Assembly: GCF_000384075.1 (NCBI RefSeq)
Contig: NZ_KB913025.1
Span: forward strand, 4,025,820-4,089,819
Direction of reading: 5' to 3'
DNA from: Methylovulum miyakonense HT12
GTDB lineage: Bacteria > Pseudomonadota > Gammaproteobacteria > Methylococcales > Methylomonadaceae
DNA length: 64,000 nt
In this document: positions 47,880-55,676 of the stretch, one piece after another
Numbering within the stretch: position 1 is the stretch's first letter
Layout of the letters: each line of letters opens with the position of its first letter
Notes under the pieces: generated by a model
What the model saw: the letters and a program-made list of their open reading frames with translations, nothing else
What the model was told of the DNA's origin: nothing
Database searches by the model: none
Program-made: the position numbers and the translations under genes

Positions 47880-48178
47880 AGCTTCCCTATTGATATTAAA
47901 CAAAAAATTGCAAAATTCCGCCAAAAATGCTATTAGTGAAGCGAAGCCGCCTGAGGTGCATAACTGGAAGCGTTGATGCGACCTCAGGCGGCTTCGCTTC
48001 ACCCACCGGTGTTTTGCAAAATTTGGCGGCATTTTTGTTTATTGGGGTCTGCCCTGTCGCGTGGTATAACAACTCGCTAAAGCACACGATTCCGGTCAGC
48101 CCCACACCTTTCAACCAACGGGCAAGCCCCAAATCCCCCTTCCGTTCAGGTCGCCGAGGAATCGGTGCTTAGCTCGAA
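47880..48178. other. Cassette 3 or insertion: hairpin-bearing, gene-less segment
   Basis: About 300 bases lying between the GTT of attC2 and the next GTTGGGC at 48179-48185. It holds a perfect 22-bp inverted repeat (47936-47957 and 47981-48002) with a 23-base loop whose ends (GCAT/ATGC) also pair, flanked by AT-rich arms containing CCGCC/GGCGG. A 78-codon antisense frame (47896-48132) spans the hairpin and is doubtful. No attC is visible at its right end. Confidence 0.6.
47936..48002. repeat. Perfect 22-bp inverted repeat
   Basis: The left arm begins GTGAAGCGAAGCCGCC at 47936 and the right arm ends GGCGGCTTCGCTTCAC at 48002; all 22 positions pair across a 23-base spacer. This gives a very stable hairpin unlike the attC folds around it. 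Confidence 0.9.
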
Positions 48179-48185
48179 GTTGGGC

Positions 48186-48732
48186 GGTCTTAGTCCGGGC
48201 GGGTTGGGGTTTGTCCGTCGGGCTTGTAAGTTGGCGGCGGCGTGGAGGCTGTCGGTTGGCTTTACTTGGGTTCTCTGCCGGTTGGGTTGAGCGTCATCTC
48301 TGAATTCTGCGGATTGGCTACACTGTCGTCTCCGTATTTGTTTCGCGGGTTGTGAAAGTTGTGGCTTGAGCGGCTTGCCGCCATTGAAGGTTTTTTGTCC
48401 GGCATTGGTTTTTGTCATTCCCTTCATTGCTGGCGGTTTGTTGGTTTGGGGTTTTCGGCGCGAGCTGTCGGTTGGCCTTTTGTTGTGCGGTTGTCGGTTT
48501 GGTTTTTTGCCGTCCGCTTTCAGCCTGCCGGGTTTGGGTTGGGTGTCGTCACCGTCAAGCGGTCGTAATGGGTTTTTGTTTTGTGGTCATCGGCTTGCAG
48601 AACGGCAATCCGTTTCTATGGCTGGGTTGTTGGGTTTTCTGGCTTGTCATGGCAAGCGGGTTTGGTGCTTTCCCGTTATGCGGCAGTGCGGTGCAGCGGG
48701 TCGTCCGGGTTCGGGCCAAGCGTCATCCTCAT
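48186..48732. other. Cassette 4: no credible gene, G+T-rich
   Basis: About 550 bases following GTTGGGC (48179-48185). The start GGTCTTAGTC-GGGCGGGTTGG recurs at 58708 (cassette 16), and the middle (CCCTTCATTGCTGGCGGTTTG, near 48420) recurs near 58939, so cassettes 4 and 16 are related copies. Open frames are low-complexity artefacts. Confidence 0.7.
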
Positions 48733-48852
48733 GCCCAACAAGCCAGTCAAAGGGACTGCCCGCCATTCCGGCTGGCGAAGTTAGTTTTTTTCACAGGTAG
48801 GCGGCTCCGCTGTAGCCAATCACGCGGGCAGCCCCTTACCGTAACGTTGGGC
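48733..48852 (+). repeat. attC3 (subfamily 2)
   Basis: 120 bp, GCCCAAC (48733-48739) to GTTGGGC (48846-48852). The stem differs from subfamily 1: GGGACTGCCCGCC pairs with the distal GCGGGCAGCCCC arm. It is the type example of subfamily 2. Confidence 0.92.
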
Positions 48853-48856
48853 ATTT

Positions 48857-49195
48857 ATGAAACAGCCGCTCTTAATAGTGTCGCTTCTATTTTCACTAGC
48901 GTCTCAGGCGGATTCAGGGCAATCTAGTTTTCTTTCCCCAAACGACGTTGGCCTCGTATCAAAACTCGAAGTCACGAAATCTGATTGGAAAGAAATACAA
49001 TATTTGATTTCTAAACATAAAGAACATTATGTGTTTCGCATCGAGAAGAACCCAATAGGTTTTATTGGCGCGTGGCTTGCGCCATTACCAAGAAGGACAA
49101 ATCCAACGGGTGGCCCGGTATACTTCTTCGAAAAACAAAAAGGCGCGTGGATCGAACTAAATGAGATGTCAGAATGGGGCGATGACAAATATTAA
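48857..49195 (+). CDS. Cassette 5 exported small protein (112 aa)
   Basis: The ATG is only 4 bases after the attC core, as is common in cassettes. The N-terminus MKQPLLIVSLLFSLASQADS is a Sec signal peptide with likely cleavage after SQA, giving a periplasmic protein of about 94 aa. The body has VTKSDWKEIQYLISKHKEHY and a Lys/Trp-rich end. Base composition is lower in GC than the flanking non-coding DNA. I do not recognise the family. Confidence 0.8.
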   Translation: MKQPLLIVSLLFSLASQADSGQSSFLSPNDVGLVSKLEVTKSDWKEIQYLISKHKEHYVFRIEKNPIGFIGAWLAPLPRRTNPTGGPVYFFEKQKGAWIELNEMSEWGDDKY

Positions 49196-49547
49196 TATCT
49201 AACCCTTCTCTCAAGCTTAAGTGTCATCTTCGGGTGCTGTATTGGGTGTGTTGTGTCCCATCGGGCTAGGCCGTTTGCCTCGATTGTTCAAGTACGTTTG
49301 CTTTGTCGGGCTGGGTTTTATGCCGTCATCGTCAAGCTGTCGGAATTGGTTTTTGTTTCGTGGCTGTCGGCTTTTCGGGGTTGCAGTCAGTTTTTTATGG
49401 CCGGGTTGTCGTGCTTGCCCGTTGTGGCTAGCGGTTTCGGGTTAGCCGTAGTCGGTTGTGGCCGGTCTGGCGGGTTTGGTTTCATTCCCGTTGTGCGGTA
49501 CTGCGGTGCGGCGGGCTTTTCGGGTTCGGGCCCAAATATCCTCATAT
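49196..49547. other. Cassette 5 tail: G+T-rich non-coding stretch
   Basis: About 350 bases between the gene and attC4. The end (GTGCGGTACTGCGGTGCGGC, near 49494) recurs in variant form in the tails of cassettes 4 (near 48675) and 10 (near 53580), so these tails are related sequences. Confidence 0.7.
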
Positions 49548-49667
49548 GCCCAACAAGTCAGTCAAAGGGACTGCCCGCCATTCGGGCTGGCGAAGTTTTT
49601 AGTTTTCACAGGTAAGCGGCTCCGCTGTAGGCCATCACGCGGGCAGCCCCTTACCGTAACGTTGGGC
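49548..49667 (+). repeat. attC4 (subfamily 2)
   Basis: 120 bp, GCCCAAC (49548-49554) to GTTGGGC (49661-49667), with CTGCCCGCC/GGGCAG stem arms. Confidence 0.92.
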
Positions 49668-49782
49668 ATATCAAACAGCCTAGAGGGCTACCTATGCGAA
49701 TCCACTACAAAGATCGTAGTGGCGGGCATGGAGCCTGAAAGGTGCCAATTCCTTAAATTGGTGAGGAGTTATTAAGGAGAGC

Positions 49783-49878
49783 ATGATGCTCAGAATTAAG
49801 ACACCAAAGTTTGAGTTGGAAATCAACCTGACCATGCTACTAACGGTTTTACAGTTAATAGCTAACTGGCTGAAATAA
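49783..49878 (+). CDS. Cassette 6 small hydrophobic peptide (31 aa)
   Basis: ATG at 49783 preceded by a strong AAGGAGAGC ribosome site. The product begins MMLRIKTPKFELEINLTML, continues with a 15-20 residue hydrophobic stretch (LTMLLTVLQLIANWL) and ends in Lys, so it is a likely single-pass membrane peptide. It is followed 14 bases later by a strong terminator. A 14-codon open frame (MRIHYKDRSGGHGA) and a small hairpin precede it in the same leader. The compact leader-RBS-peptide-terminator layout resembles type I toxin or small membrane-protein genes; no antisense RNA can be proven. Confidence 0.65.
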   Translation: MMLRIKTPKFELEINLTMLLTVLQLIANWLK

Positions 49879-49892
49879 AAACTAAAACATGC

Positions 49893-49922
49893 GCCCGGTC
49901 TGTAGAAGCAGGCCGGGCTTTT
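49893..49922 (+). terminator. Rho-independent terminator after the 31-aa peptide
   Basis: GCCCGGTCTG and CAGGCCGGGC pair over 10 positions (one G-T) around a TAGAAG loop (49893-49918), followed by TTTT. Internal terminators are uncommon in cassettes and would isolate downstream cassettes from an attI promoter. Confidence 0.85.
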
Positions 49923-50081
49923 CGTACAAGTAGTCCTAATTAGGCTGTAATGTATTGGGTTCGGGGTTGTTGGGCTGTCCGGGTTGTAAGTTCGTGGCGA
50001 CGGAAAGGCAGCAGTTGTCTCAACCTGTTTTTCTTAAGTGTTGTTTTTGTTGCCCTTGTGCAACCTGCGGATTACCGCAAC

Positions 50082-50088
50082 GTTGGGT
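50082..50088 (+). repeat. attC5 half-site (cassette 6 / cassette 7 junction)
   Basis: GTTGGGT in the context TTACCGCAACGTTGGGT matches an attC 3' core. The left part of the site is not of either local subfamily and I cannot identify its GCCCAAC-type partner, so this cassette carries a divergent attC of foreign origin. Confidence 0.5.
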
Positions 50089-50118
50089 GTTTCTGGTGTA
50101 TTGCGCTACAATTCGAAA

Positions 50119-50361
50119 ATGGAATTTGAAATTATTGGCTACATCAGGCATCCCGAAACTTTTGCTCGTGGCTCAGGCATTAGGGAGTTACCGAGGCTTC
50201 GTAAAATTCATGGGCAGGGTTTGTGGCGTAAGCGTAAGGGCTTTGCCACAGTACGCTTGCAAGACGGAACGCTACGCGAAGCAGAAATTCATTGGTACGA
50301 AGCATCGGGCATTGGCAAACGGGAATTTAAAATCAAACGTTATATTGACATACAACCATGA
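50119..50361 (+). CDS. Cassette 7 first gene, small conserved basic protein (80 aa)
   Basis: Starts MEFEIIGYIRHPETFARGSG at 50119 (the frame upstream belongs to the attC). Core motifs: IRELPRLRKIHGQGLWRKRK and EAEIHWYEASGIGKREFKIK. I recall this as a small family common in cyanobacteria and proteobacteria, usually next to the small acidic protein that also follows here. Its stop overlaps the next ATG by 4 bases. The pairing of a basic and an acidic small protein suggests a toxin-antitoxin-type or other two-component unit; not proven. Confidence 0.8.
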   Translation: MEFEIIGYIRHPETFARGSGIRELPRLRKIHGQGLWRKRKGFATVRLQDGTLREAEIHWYEASGIGKREFKIKRYIDIQP

Positions 50362-50582
50362 ACAAACACGAATTCGCAATCTGTATCAATAACCGTGGTT
50401 ATGAGGTTTCGCTGGAAACCCGCAAGCTTTATGAAATTTTGGCGGATGCTGATGCGGCAAAACACCACCAAATCCGGGTGATTGATGAATCTGGCGAAGA
50501 TTATTTGTATCCTGCATCTTTATTTGATCGAATCACTCTCCCTGCTCAAGTTATCGAGCATGTTTTTCATGCACAAGTCTAA
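50358..50582 (+). CDS. Cassette 7 second gene, small acidic partner (74 aa)
   Basis: MNKHEFAICINNRGYEVSLE at the start, then RKLYEILADADAAKHHQIRV and IDESGEDYLYPASLF. This IDESGEDYLYP block is, from memory, characteristic of the small protein that follows the preceding family in many genomes. Translationally coupled (ATGA). Probably cytoplasmic and acting with its partner. Confidence 0.8.
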   Translation: MNKHEFAICINNRGYEVSLETRKLYEILADADAAKHHQIRVIDESGEDYLYPASLFDRITLPAQVIEHVFHAQV

Positions 50583-50646
50583 GCTGTCATCTTGTTTGCT
50601 AAACCGTTTTGTCCAGCAATAGTTAAGCATTTGTGGTCAAGGCTAA

Positions 50647-50768
50647 GCCCAACAAGTCGGTCAAAGGGACGCGCCGCCCGTTGGCGATTTTGAGGTTTGG
50701 TTTTTATCAAGGTTCGGCGGCTTCGTTTCGCTTTCGTTAGCGGCGCGCCCCTTACCGTAACGTTGGGC
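50647..50768 (+). repeat. attC6 (subfamily 1)
   Basis: 122 bp, GCCCAAC (50647-50653) to GTTGGGC (50762-50768). Confidence 0.92.
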
Positions 50769-50783
50769 AAGTGGGCAAACCGT

Positions 50784-51299
50784 ATGAATACAGTTTTTAA
50801 AGGCTTACCAATAGTCGATATCCTTCAGGTCGGATTGTCAGGACTTTGTTTTTTGCTTTCTGTTCTTTCTTTCCAACTAATATATCGAGAACAACACCGA
50901 GAGGCTAATCCAAGAAAAGGCATTCTTCACTCTATCTATGTGTTTATGGGCACGAACTTCTTAGTCGCTATCCTTGTCGCGGTCAGCCCATATTTTGTGC
51001 TAACGCCGACGCAGTCTCGGAAAGTTCCAGTCGATGTTGCGACCCCTGATGATCCCGTAAAGGTATCTGGTAACTATATTTACTTCCCCCGGACGATCCG
51101 CGATATCCAAAAGGTTCTAAAGGCCGAAGGCCACTATTCAGGGGATATCGATGGTGTGCTTGGCCCATCGACTATAGAGGCTGTCACGCGATATCAGTCG
51201 AGTAACGGGATTCCTGCAGACGGTACCATCGGCATTGAAACATTGCAGACCATATTCTCGCACTCACCCGAGAACTTGCCTGATGAACAGAAACATTGA
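50784..51299 (+). CDS. Cassette 8 membrane protein with peptidoglycan-binding domain
   Basis: 171 aa from the ATG at 50784, the first after the attC core (the longer frame starts inside attC6). Two N-terminal membrane segments (about 10-33 and 53-75), a linker, then a C-terminal PG_binding_1-type domain (about 103-160): TIRDIQKVLKAEGHYSGDID, GVLGPSTIEAVTRYQSSNGI and PADGTIGIETLQTIF. It should anchor to the inner membrane and contact the cell wall. There is no hydrolase domain, so a structural or scaffolding role is likely. It is an unusual cassette cargo in having a clear domain. Confidence 0.85.
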   Translation: MNTVFKGLPIVDILQVGLSGLCFLLSVLSFQLIYREQHREANPRKGILHSIYVFMGTNFLVAILVAVSPYFVLTPTQSRKVPVDVATPDDPVKVSGNYIYFPRTIRDIQKVLKAEGHYSGDIDGVLGPSTIEAVTRYQSSNGIPADGTIGIETLQTIFSHSPENLPDEQKH

Positions 51300-51381
51300 A
51301 GAACCTAAGTCAACTTGGATCAACGCGAAAAAGCGGTTTGTTTTGGTCGATAGTGGCTAGGCTTTGGGCGGGTACTGCCAA

Positions 51382-51504
51382 GCCCAACAAGCCGGTCAAA
51401 GGGACGCGCCGCCCGTTGGCGGTTTTGGAGTTTAGTTTTTTATCAAGGTTGGGTGGCTTCGTTTAAGTCCTGTAGGCGGCGCGCCCCTTACCGTAACGTT
51501 GGGC
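51382..51504 (+). repeat. attC7 (subfamily 1)
   Basis: 123 bp, GCCCAAC (51382-51388) to GTTGGGC (51498-51504). Confidence 0.92.
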
Positions 51505-51561
51505 ACATGAATGTCTATGCATAAATTGTCTAAACATTGCTATCGTTCTTAGAGAAAAATA

Positions 51562-52926
51562 ATGGGTTCCAAAGAAGACTTTGACGAATTAGTTGCCGAG
51601 TTGGATAAAAATAATTCTAGTGAATTTTTATATGACAACGAATCAGGCATACCAGACTTTGTTACTGCAAAAAATGGACTGCAACGTGAATTCACAAACA
51701 AAGCAAGAATTGCTTTAAGTAGTCTGTCGTCCACTATTCACCTTAATAATAAAGATATTTCATCTGTTATTGAAATTAAGACTTTTATAGGCATTGTTAG
51801 GCAATGTATTGCTGACTACCATGCAGAAACAAGCTTAGCTGAAGATACCTCTTGTGAATATACTGAACTCGTTAGTCGTATAAAACTTGAGACTTCTCGG
51901 CTTTCCAAGGAATATACCCATTACTTTCCTGCGTGGACACTGGGAATGGAAAAGGAGACACCTTTCACAATTGGTCCTGTAACATTTATAAGCAGAGAGC
52001 AGTGGATTGATTCGGTCGATTTCCCAGATAATGCAAAAGAAAAATTTTGGAATGAACCCGAAGCAAATTTCAAATGGAAGGAAATTCTTAAGGATGCACT
52101 AAATAACCCATCAAGCACTACGCCATTAGTTGGTTTAGCTAATAATGTTTACGGAAGCATAAACAAATGCCCATCTTTATTAAAAATTTCACTAAAAGGA
52201 TATGAAAAGGGGCTTTCTCGGAAACTCGCTGAACTGATATGCAAAACTGCATTAGACTCTGTCTCTTTAGCATTTGGAGACCGAGCATTTTTTCACCAAC
52301 AAGCTCTTTATGATGAACGTTTGCAACCTTTTGGTAGTAGTAGCTTAATAGAAACAAATGGATTCTTATGGTTACCCGGAAGTTCGCTAAGTGACCGCAT
52401 TCCTTACCTCGACTATATACGAGTAAAAAATAGGACAGAGGAAATGTCGGAGATTCTGGATGCCTTTGGTTATATGCTGGAGGCATTGGTAATGCCCGAA
52501 AGGCACGCGTATCCTAAGCTTGCAAATCGCTGGGCGACTGCTCTTGATTGGTTTGGCGAAGGGAATCGAGAAAAAAATGATGCAATTGCATTAGCAAAAA
52601 TTGTTAGCTCTTTAGATATACTCGCTAAAGCTGGAGGTTATCGACCCATCCTTGATATGTTCCAACATCTTTTTCAGATAAGCGAAACAACTGAGGTTAT
52701 TAAAGGAAAAAATCCAAAAACTCTCAAAAAATTCGTCGAAAATATATATGGCGATGGTAGGTCGAAGATATTGCATGGTACACACTATGAAAGACTAAAG
52801 TCGTTTTCCGAGCAGCGAGATAAAGCAGCTTATTTCGCTAGAATTGCTTTAATTGAATGTGCGATAAGGCTAAAAAAGTACACTGGTGACGATACCGATA
52901 ATGCGTTTAGAACTATTCCAAAGTGA
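51562..52926 (+). CDS. Cassette 9 Apea-like HEPN domain protein
   Basis: 454 aa, the largest cassette gene, visibly AT-richer than its surroundings, which points to foreign origin. The N-terminal ~260 residues are unassigned (FGDRAFFHQQALYDERL, FLWLPGSSLSDRIPYL). The C-terminal ~150 residues have the Apea-like HEPN pattern: RWATALDWFGEGNREKNDAI, ALAKIVSSLDILAKAGG, and the RNase-type motif R-x4-H in GRSKILHGTH (Arg400, His405). HEPN domains of this type occur in anti-phage and toxin RNases such as ApeA. No antitoxin gene accompanies it. Weak ribosome site; the start at MGSKEDFDEL is the first ATG. Confidence 0.8.
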   Translation: MGSKEDFDELVAELDKNNSSEFLYDNESGIPDFVTAKNGLQREFTNKARIALSSLSSTIHLNNKDISSVIEIKTFIGIVRQCIADYHAETSLAEDTSCEYTELVSRIKLETSRLSKEYTHYFPAWTLGMEKETPFTIGPVTFISREQWIDSVDFPDNAKEKFWNEPEANFKWKEILKDALNNPSSTTPLVGLANNVYGSINKCPSLLKISLKGYEKGLSRKLAELICKTALDSVSLAFGDRAFFHQQALYDERLQPFGSSSLIETNGFLWLPGSSLSDRIPYLDYIRVKNRTEEMSEILDAFGYMLEALVMPERHAYPKLANRWATALDWFGEGNREKNDAIALAKIVSSLDILAKAGGYRPILDMFQHLFQISETTEVIKGKNPKTLKKFVENIYGDGRSKILHGTHYERLKSFSEQRDKAAYFARIALIECAIRLKKYTGDDTDNAFRTIPK

Positions 52927-52960
52927 TTCTTTTAATGGATAGTTTATCTGCACAGCTTTA

Positions 52961-53082
52961 GCCCAACAAGTCGGTCAAAGGGACGCGCCGCCCGTTGGCG
53001 GATTTGAAACTCAGTTTTTTATTAAGGTTTGGGGCTTCGTTTGGCTTTCGTTGGCGGCGCGCCCCTTACCGTAACGTTGGGC
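52961..53082 (+). repeat. attC8 (subfamily 1)
   Basis: 122 bp, GCCCAAC (52961-52967) to GTTGGGC (53076-53082). Confidence 0.92.
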
Positions 53083-53638
53083 AGTCTGGGTTCGGGTGTG
53101 TTGGCTTTTTGTTTGTCGGGTTTGTAGGCCGTGGGTGGTTTTCAGGTTGTCGGTTGCCGTTGCTTGGTTACACTGCGGGTTGGGTTAAGCGTCATCCCTG
53201 AATTCTGCGGGTTGTTGGCACTGCCGTTTCCGTCTCTGTTTTGCGTGTAGTTGGGGTTGTGGCTTGGGCTGGCTAGTGCCGTTGCGGGGGTGTTGTCCGG
53301 CATCGGTGGCTGTGCCGTTTCCCTGGGTTCTGGCAGTTTGTTTGGGTTAGGTTTTGGGCAAAGTTCAAGCTTGGCTTTTGCCTCGCGGTTGCCCTGTTTG
53401 GTTTTTCGCCTTCACTTTCGGCCTGTCGGGTTTGGGTTTTGGGGGTCAGCTTCAAGCGGCCAAGGCTGGTTTTGGGGTTTTGTGCCTGGCGGGTTGCGGG
53501 GTTGCCATCCGTTTTGCGTGGCTGGGTGGTGGTTTTCTGCCGGGCGTTGCGGGCTGTCGGTGTTGGTGTTTTAGTCGTTGTGCGGCACTGCGGTGCAGCA
53601 GGCTTTTCCGGTGCGGGGCAAAGCGCGTCACCTTCATT
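53083..53638. other. Cassette 10: no credible gene, G+T-rich
   Basis: About 555 bases of G+T-rich sequence without gene features. Frames such as 53251-53574 are low-complexity (Gly/Phe/Cys/Trp). The end resembles the tails of cassettes 4 and 5 (GCGGCACTGCGGTGCAGCAG near 53582). Confidence 0.7.
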
Positions 53639-53758
53639 GCCCAACAAGCCAGTCAAAGGGACTGCCCGCCGTTCCGGCTGGCAAAGTCAGTTTTTTTCAC
53701 AGGTAAGCGGCTCCGCTGCAAGCAATCACGCGGGCAGCCCCTTACCGTAACGTTGGGC
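53639..53758 (+). repeat. attC9 (subfamily 2)
   Basis: 120 bp, GCCCAAC (53639-53645) to GTTGGGC (53752-53758). Confidence 0.92.
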
Positions 53759-53764
53759 ATATCT

Positions 53765-54130
53765 ATGTCGCTATCGCTTGGCCCAAGAATCTTATTAGCA
53801 TCTGTATGGCTCATCTGTGGTGGATGTTGGCTTTTTTGGTCGAGCATTACGCAGAATATTTGGTGGGTTGGCGTCCTTGGGTTGCTATCGGCAATTGGTG
53901 GTATTGGATCGTGTTTAAAATGGCAGTGGTCTCAGTGGCTCGTTTACTTTGTTACAGTTACAGTCGTTGGTGTATGGGCTTACTATCTTATTCTCGCAAT
54001 CAGGCTGGGGAAATTTCCTTACGAAACAATGCAATTGACGGTACTAGGTTTAGTGCCTGGTTTCATCGTTCTATCAGCCACTATCTGGAGTGCTGATATA
54101 GTTCGTCGTCGTTTTCGGTTAACTCATTAG
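53765..54130 (+). CDS. Cassette 11 membrane protein (121 aa)
   Basis: The ATG at 53765, 6 bases after the attC core, begins MSLSLGPRILLASVWLICGG. The frame extends back through attC9 but that part is not genuine. Four hydrophobic segments (ILLASVWLICGGCWLFW, IWWVGVLGLLSAIGGIG, WLVYFVTVTVVGVWAYY, LTVLGLVPGFIVLSATIW) and a basic C-terminus (IVRRRFRLTH) predict an integral inner-membrane protein. Family not recognised. Confidence 0.75.
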   Translation: MSLSLGPRILLASVWLICGGCWLFWSSITQNIWWVGVLGLLSAIGGIGSCLKWQWSQWLVYFVTVTVVGVWAYYLILAIRLGKFPYETMQLTVLGLVPGFIVLSATIWSADIVRRRFRLTH

Positions 54131-54281
54131 CAAGCATAGGGTCGAAAAAATATCCTAAACAAAAGTAATGTATCGGATTTTTCTGGACTAATATTGCGGT
54201 AAAGGAATCTAGCCTGACGCAATCGGTTTTAAGATTAGTTTTTAGGGTGTTACCTGCTTAGGGCAATTGTGCTTTCATTAT

Positions 54282-54403
54282 GCCCAACAAGTCGGTCAAA
54301 GGGACTGCCCGCCATTCCGGCTGGCGAAGTTGGTTTTTTAATCAAAGGTAAGCGGCTTTGCTGTAGGCCATCGGGCGGGCTGCCCCTTACCGTAACGTTG
54401 GGC
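54282..54403 (+). repeat. attC10 (subfamily 2, variant)
   Basis: 122 bp, GCCCAAC (54282-54288) to GTTGGGC (54397-54403). The loop side uses TTTTTTAATCAAAGG, partly like subfamily 1, so it may be a recombinant of the two subfamilies. Confidence 0.9.
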
Positions 54404-54407
54404 TATC

Positions 54408-54812
54408 ATGGTTGCTCGACTAGAACTTGTATCTTTTCATGTTGCAGTATTTTTCACAGCTTCCATTTCGTTTATCTTTCTTAAGATAGTGAATGTTCTT
54501 AATACAACTCCTACTCTACTTGGATGGTTGATCTATTGCGGAGTGGTTGTCGTTTTTATTTCGCGGGTATCTTGCGCTTATGTGATAGGTCATTGGGTCA
54601 AGTCCAAGCCTCACGGTGCATCCCTAGTAATTATGTTAGGACACTTGGCTCCCATAGCCGGCGCTTATCTTTCCCATTTGATGGCGAAAGCAGGCACAGG
54701 TTCGGGGTTGATTTTTCTGCCACTAATCATATGGGCAACTCTTTTTTATGCAGTGGGCATCGTTTGGTCTTTAATTCGTCTGAGCGTCTGTCGTTCTGGT
54801 TCGAAATTATAG
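54408..54812 (+). CDS. Cassette 12 membrane protein (134 aa)
   Basis: ATG 4 bases after the attC core: MVARLELVSFHVAVFFTASI. Four membrane segments (about 9-28, 38-60, 72-94, 99-124) and a short basic tail. The gene is less G+T-biased than the cassette tails and reads as a real protein. Family not recognised; it probably resides in the inner membrane. Confidence 0.78.
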   Translation: MVARLELVSFHVAVFFTASISFIFLKIVNVLNTTPTLLGWLIYCGVVVVFISRVSCAYVIGHWVKSKPHGASLVIMLGHLAPIAGAYLSHLMAKAGTGSGLIFLPLIIWATLFYAVGIVWSLIRLSVCRSGSKL

Positions 54813-55034
54813 TCAGCATGGACAAAATTAAGCCTTTTGGTTTAATGGCTGTCGTTCGGTAGCGTTGCAAGTTTTGTGGTCTCCGTTGCTTACCAGTTAC
54901 CCCTGCTTATTCAGGTTGCCCGGTTTTAGCTCCGGTGCTAAAGTTAGGTCATCGTTGGGTTTGGCATTCGCCGCACTTCGGACAATCCGGTCTGTTTTGT
55001 TGGGTGGCGGCTGGGCTTTGGCGGCTATTATTGG
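54813..55034. other. Cassette 12 tail
   Basis: About 220 bases, G+T-rich and without a gene, resembling the other tails only loosely. Confidence 0.6.
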
Positions 55035-55157
55035 GCCTAACAAGTCGGTCAAATGGACGTGCCGCCCGTCGGCGGTTTTAAAGTTCGGTTTTTAATCAAG
55101 GTTCGGTGGCTTCATCTAGGCTTAGTGAGCGGCGCGCCCCTTACCGTAACGTTGGGC
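55035..55157 (+). repeat. attC11 (subfamily 1)
   Basis: 123 bp, GCCTAAC (55035-55041) to GTTGGGC (55151-55157). The T in the left core is mismatched to the right core but still fits the RYYYAAC consensus. The stem has ACGTGCCGCC for ACGCGCCGCC. Confidence 0.9.
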
Positions 55158-55178
55158 GTCTGCAACATAAAAACTGTA

Positions 55179-55676
55179 ATGGTTGAAAACGATATTAGAA
55201 GGTTGGTGTTTTCACTAAATGGGTACCTAAGTGCTATGCGTGACATGAACGATATGCATAGTGGAACCAGATATTGGTTTTCGGCTGATATGATTTATCT
55301 GGAGGAGCAATCTGTTGAATCCGCAATACGCGAATATTGTAAAAAAAATAGTGTTAGTATTAAGCCAATTGATTTAGATGAAGAGCTTGCTATTATTGAA
55401 AGCTATATTTTGGATAATTATTTATTTGGGAACACAAATCCAAATAATGAAGCTCATAATTATATTAAAAATCTCCACGGCTGGAGAGTTCAAGAATATA
55501 TTTCGTTAGCAGCAAATTATGAAAAAGAGAACGAGCATTGGGTTGTCGAGTCCGATGATGGAAAATCGAAAAGCTCATATGTGTTTGTAAAAATAAAGAA
55601 TTATTTAGTGGTAATGATTTTTCTACGCGAAAAAAATAATTACACAACACAGCGCTCAAAGGGACGCGCCACTTAG
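55179..55676 (+). CDS. Cassette 13 orphan protein (165 aa), C-terminus encoded by attC
   Basis: Starts MVENDIRRLVFSLNGYLSAM at 55179. AT-rich coding sequence with acidic, helical character (NPNNEAHNYIKNLHGWRVQE, ENEHWVVESDDGKSKSSYVF). No signal peptide; probably soluble. The last ~11 codons (ending TTQRSKGRAT) run into the short attC12, so its natural end was set by cassette formation. Function unknown. Confidence 0.78.
   Translation: MVENDIRRLVFSLNGYLSAMRDMNDMHSGTRYWFSADMIYLEEQSVESAIREYCKKNSVSIKPIDLDEELAIIESYILDNYLFGNTNPNNEAHNYIKNLHGWRVQEYISLAANYEKENEHWVVESDDGKSKSSYVFVKIKNYLVVMIFLREKNNYTTQRSKGRAT

Noticed and set aside
47896..48132. 78-codon minus-strand frame through the 22-bp inverted repeat
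   Set aside because: It spans a perfect hairpin, has no ribosome site and no familiar motif; listed only as doubtful.
47873..48185. Group IIC-attC intron at attC2
   Set aside because: No GUGYG start, domain V or reverse transcriptase in the 300-bp insert.
47098..49615. Many overlapping plus-strand frames rich in Gly, Val, Phe, Trp and Cys in cassettes 2, 4 and 5
   Set aside because: They arise from G+T bias, overlap attC sites, lack ribosome sites and are present in several frames at once.
53251..53656. Open frames on both strands in cassette 10
   Set aside because: Low-complexity composition; the same kind of frame appears in every G+T-rich stretch.
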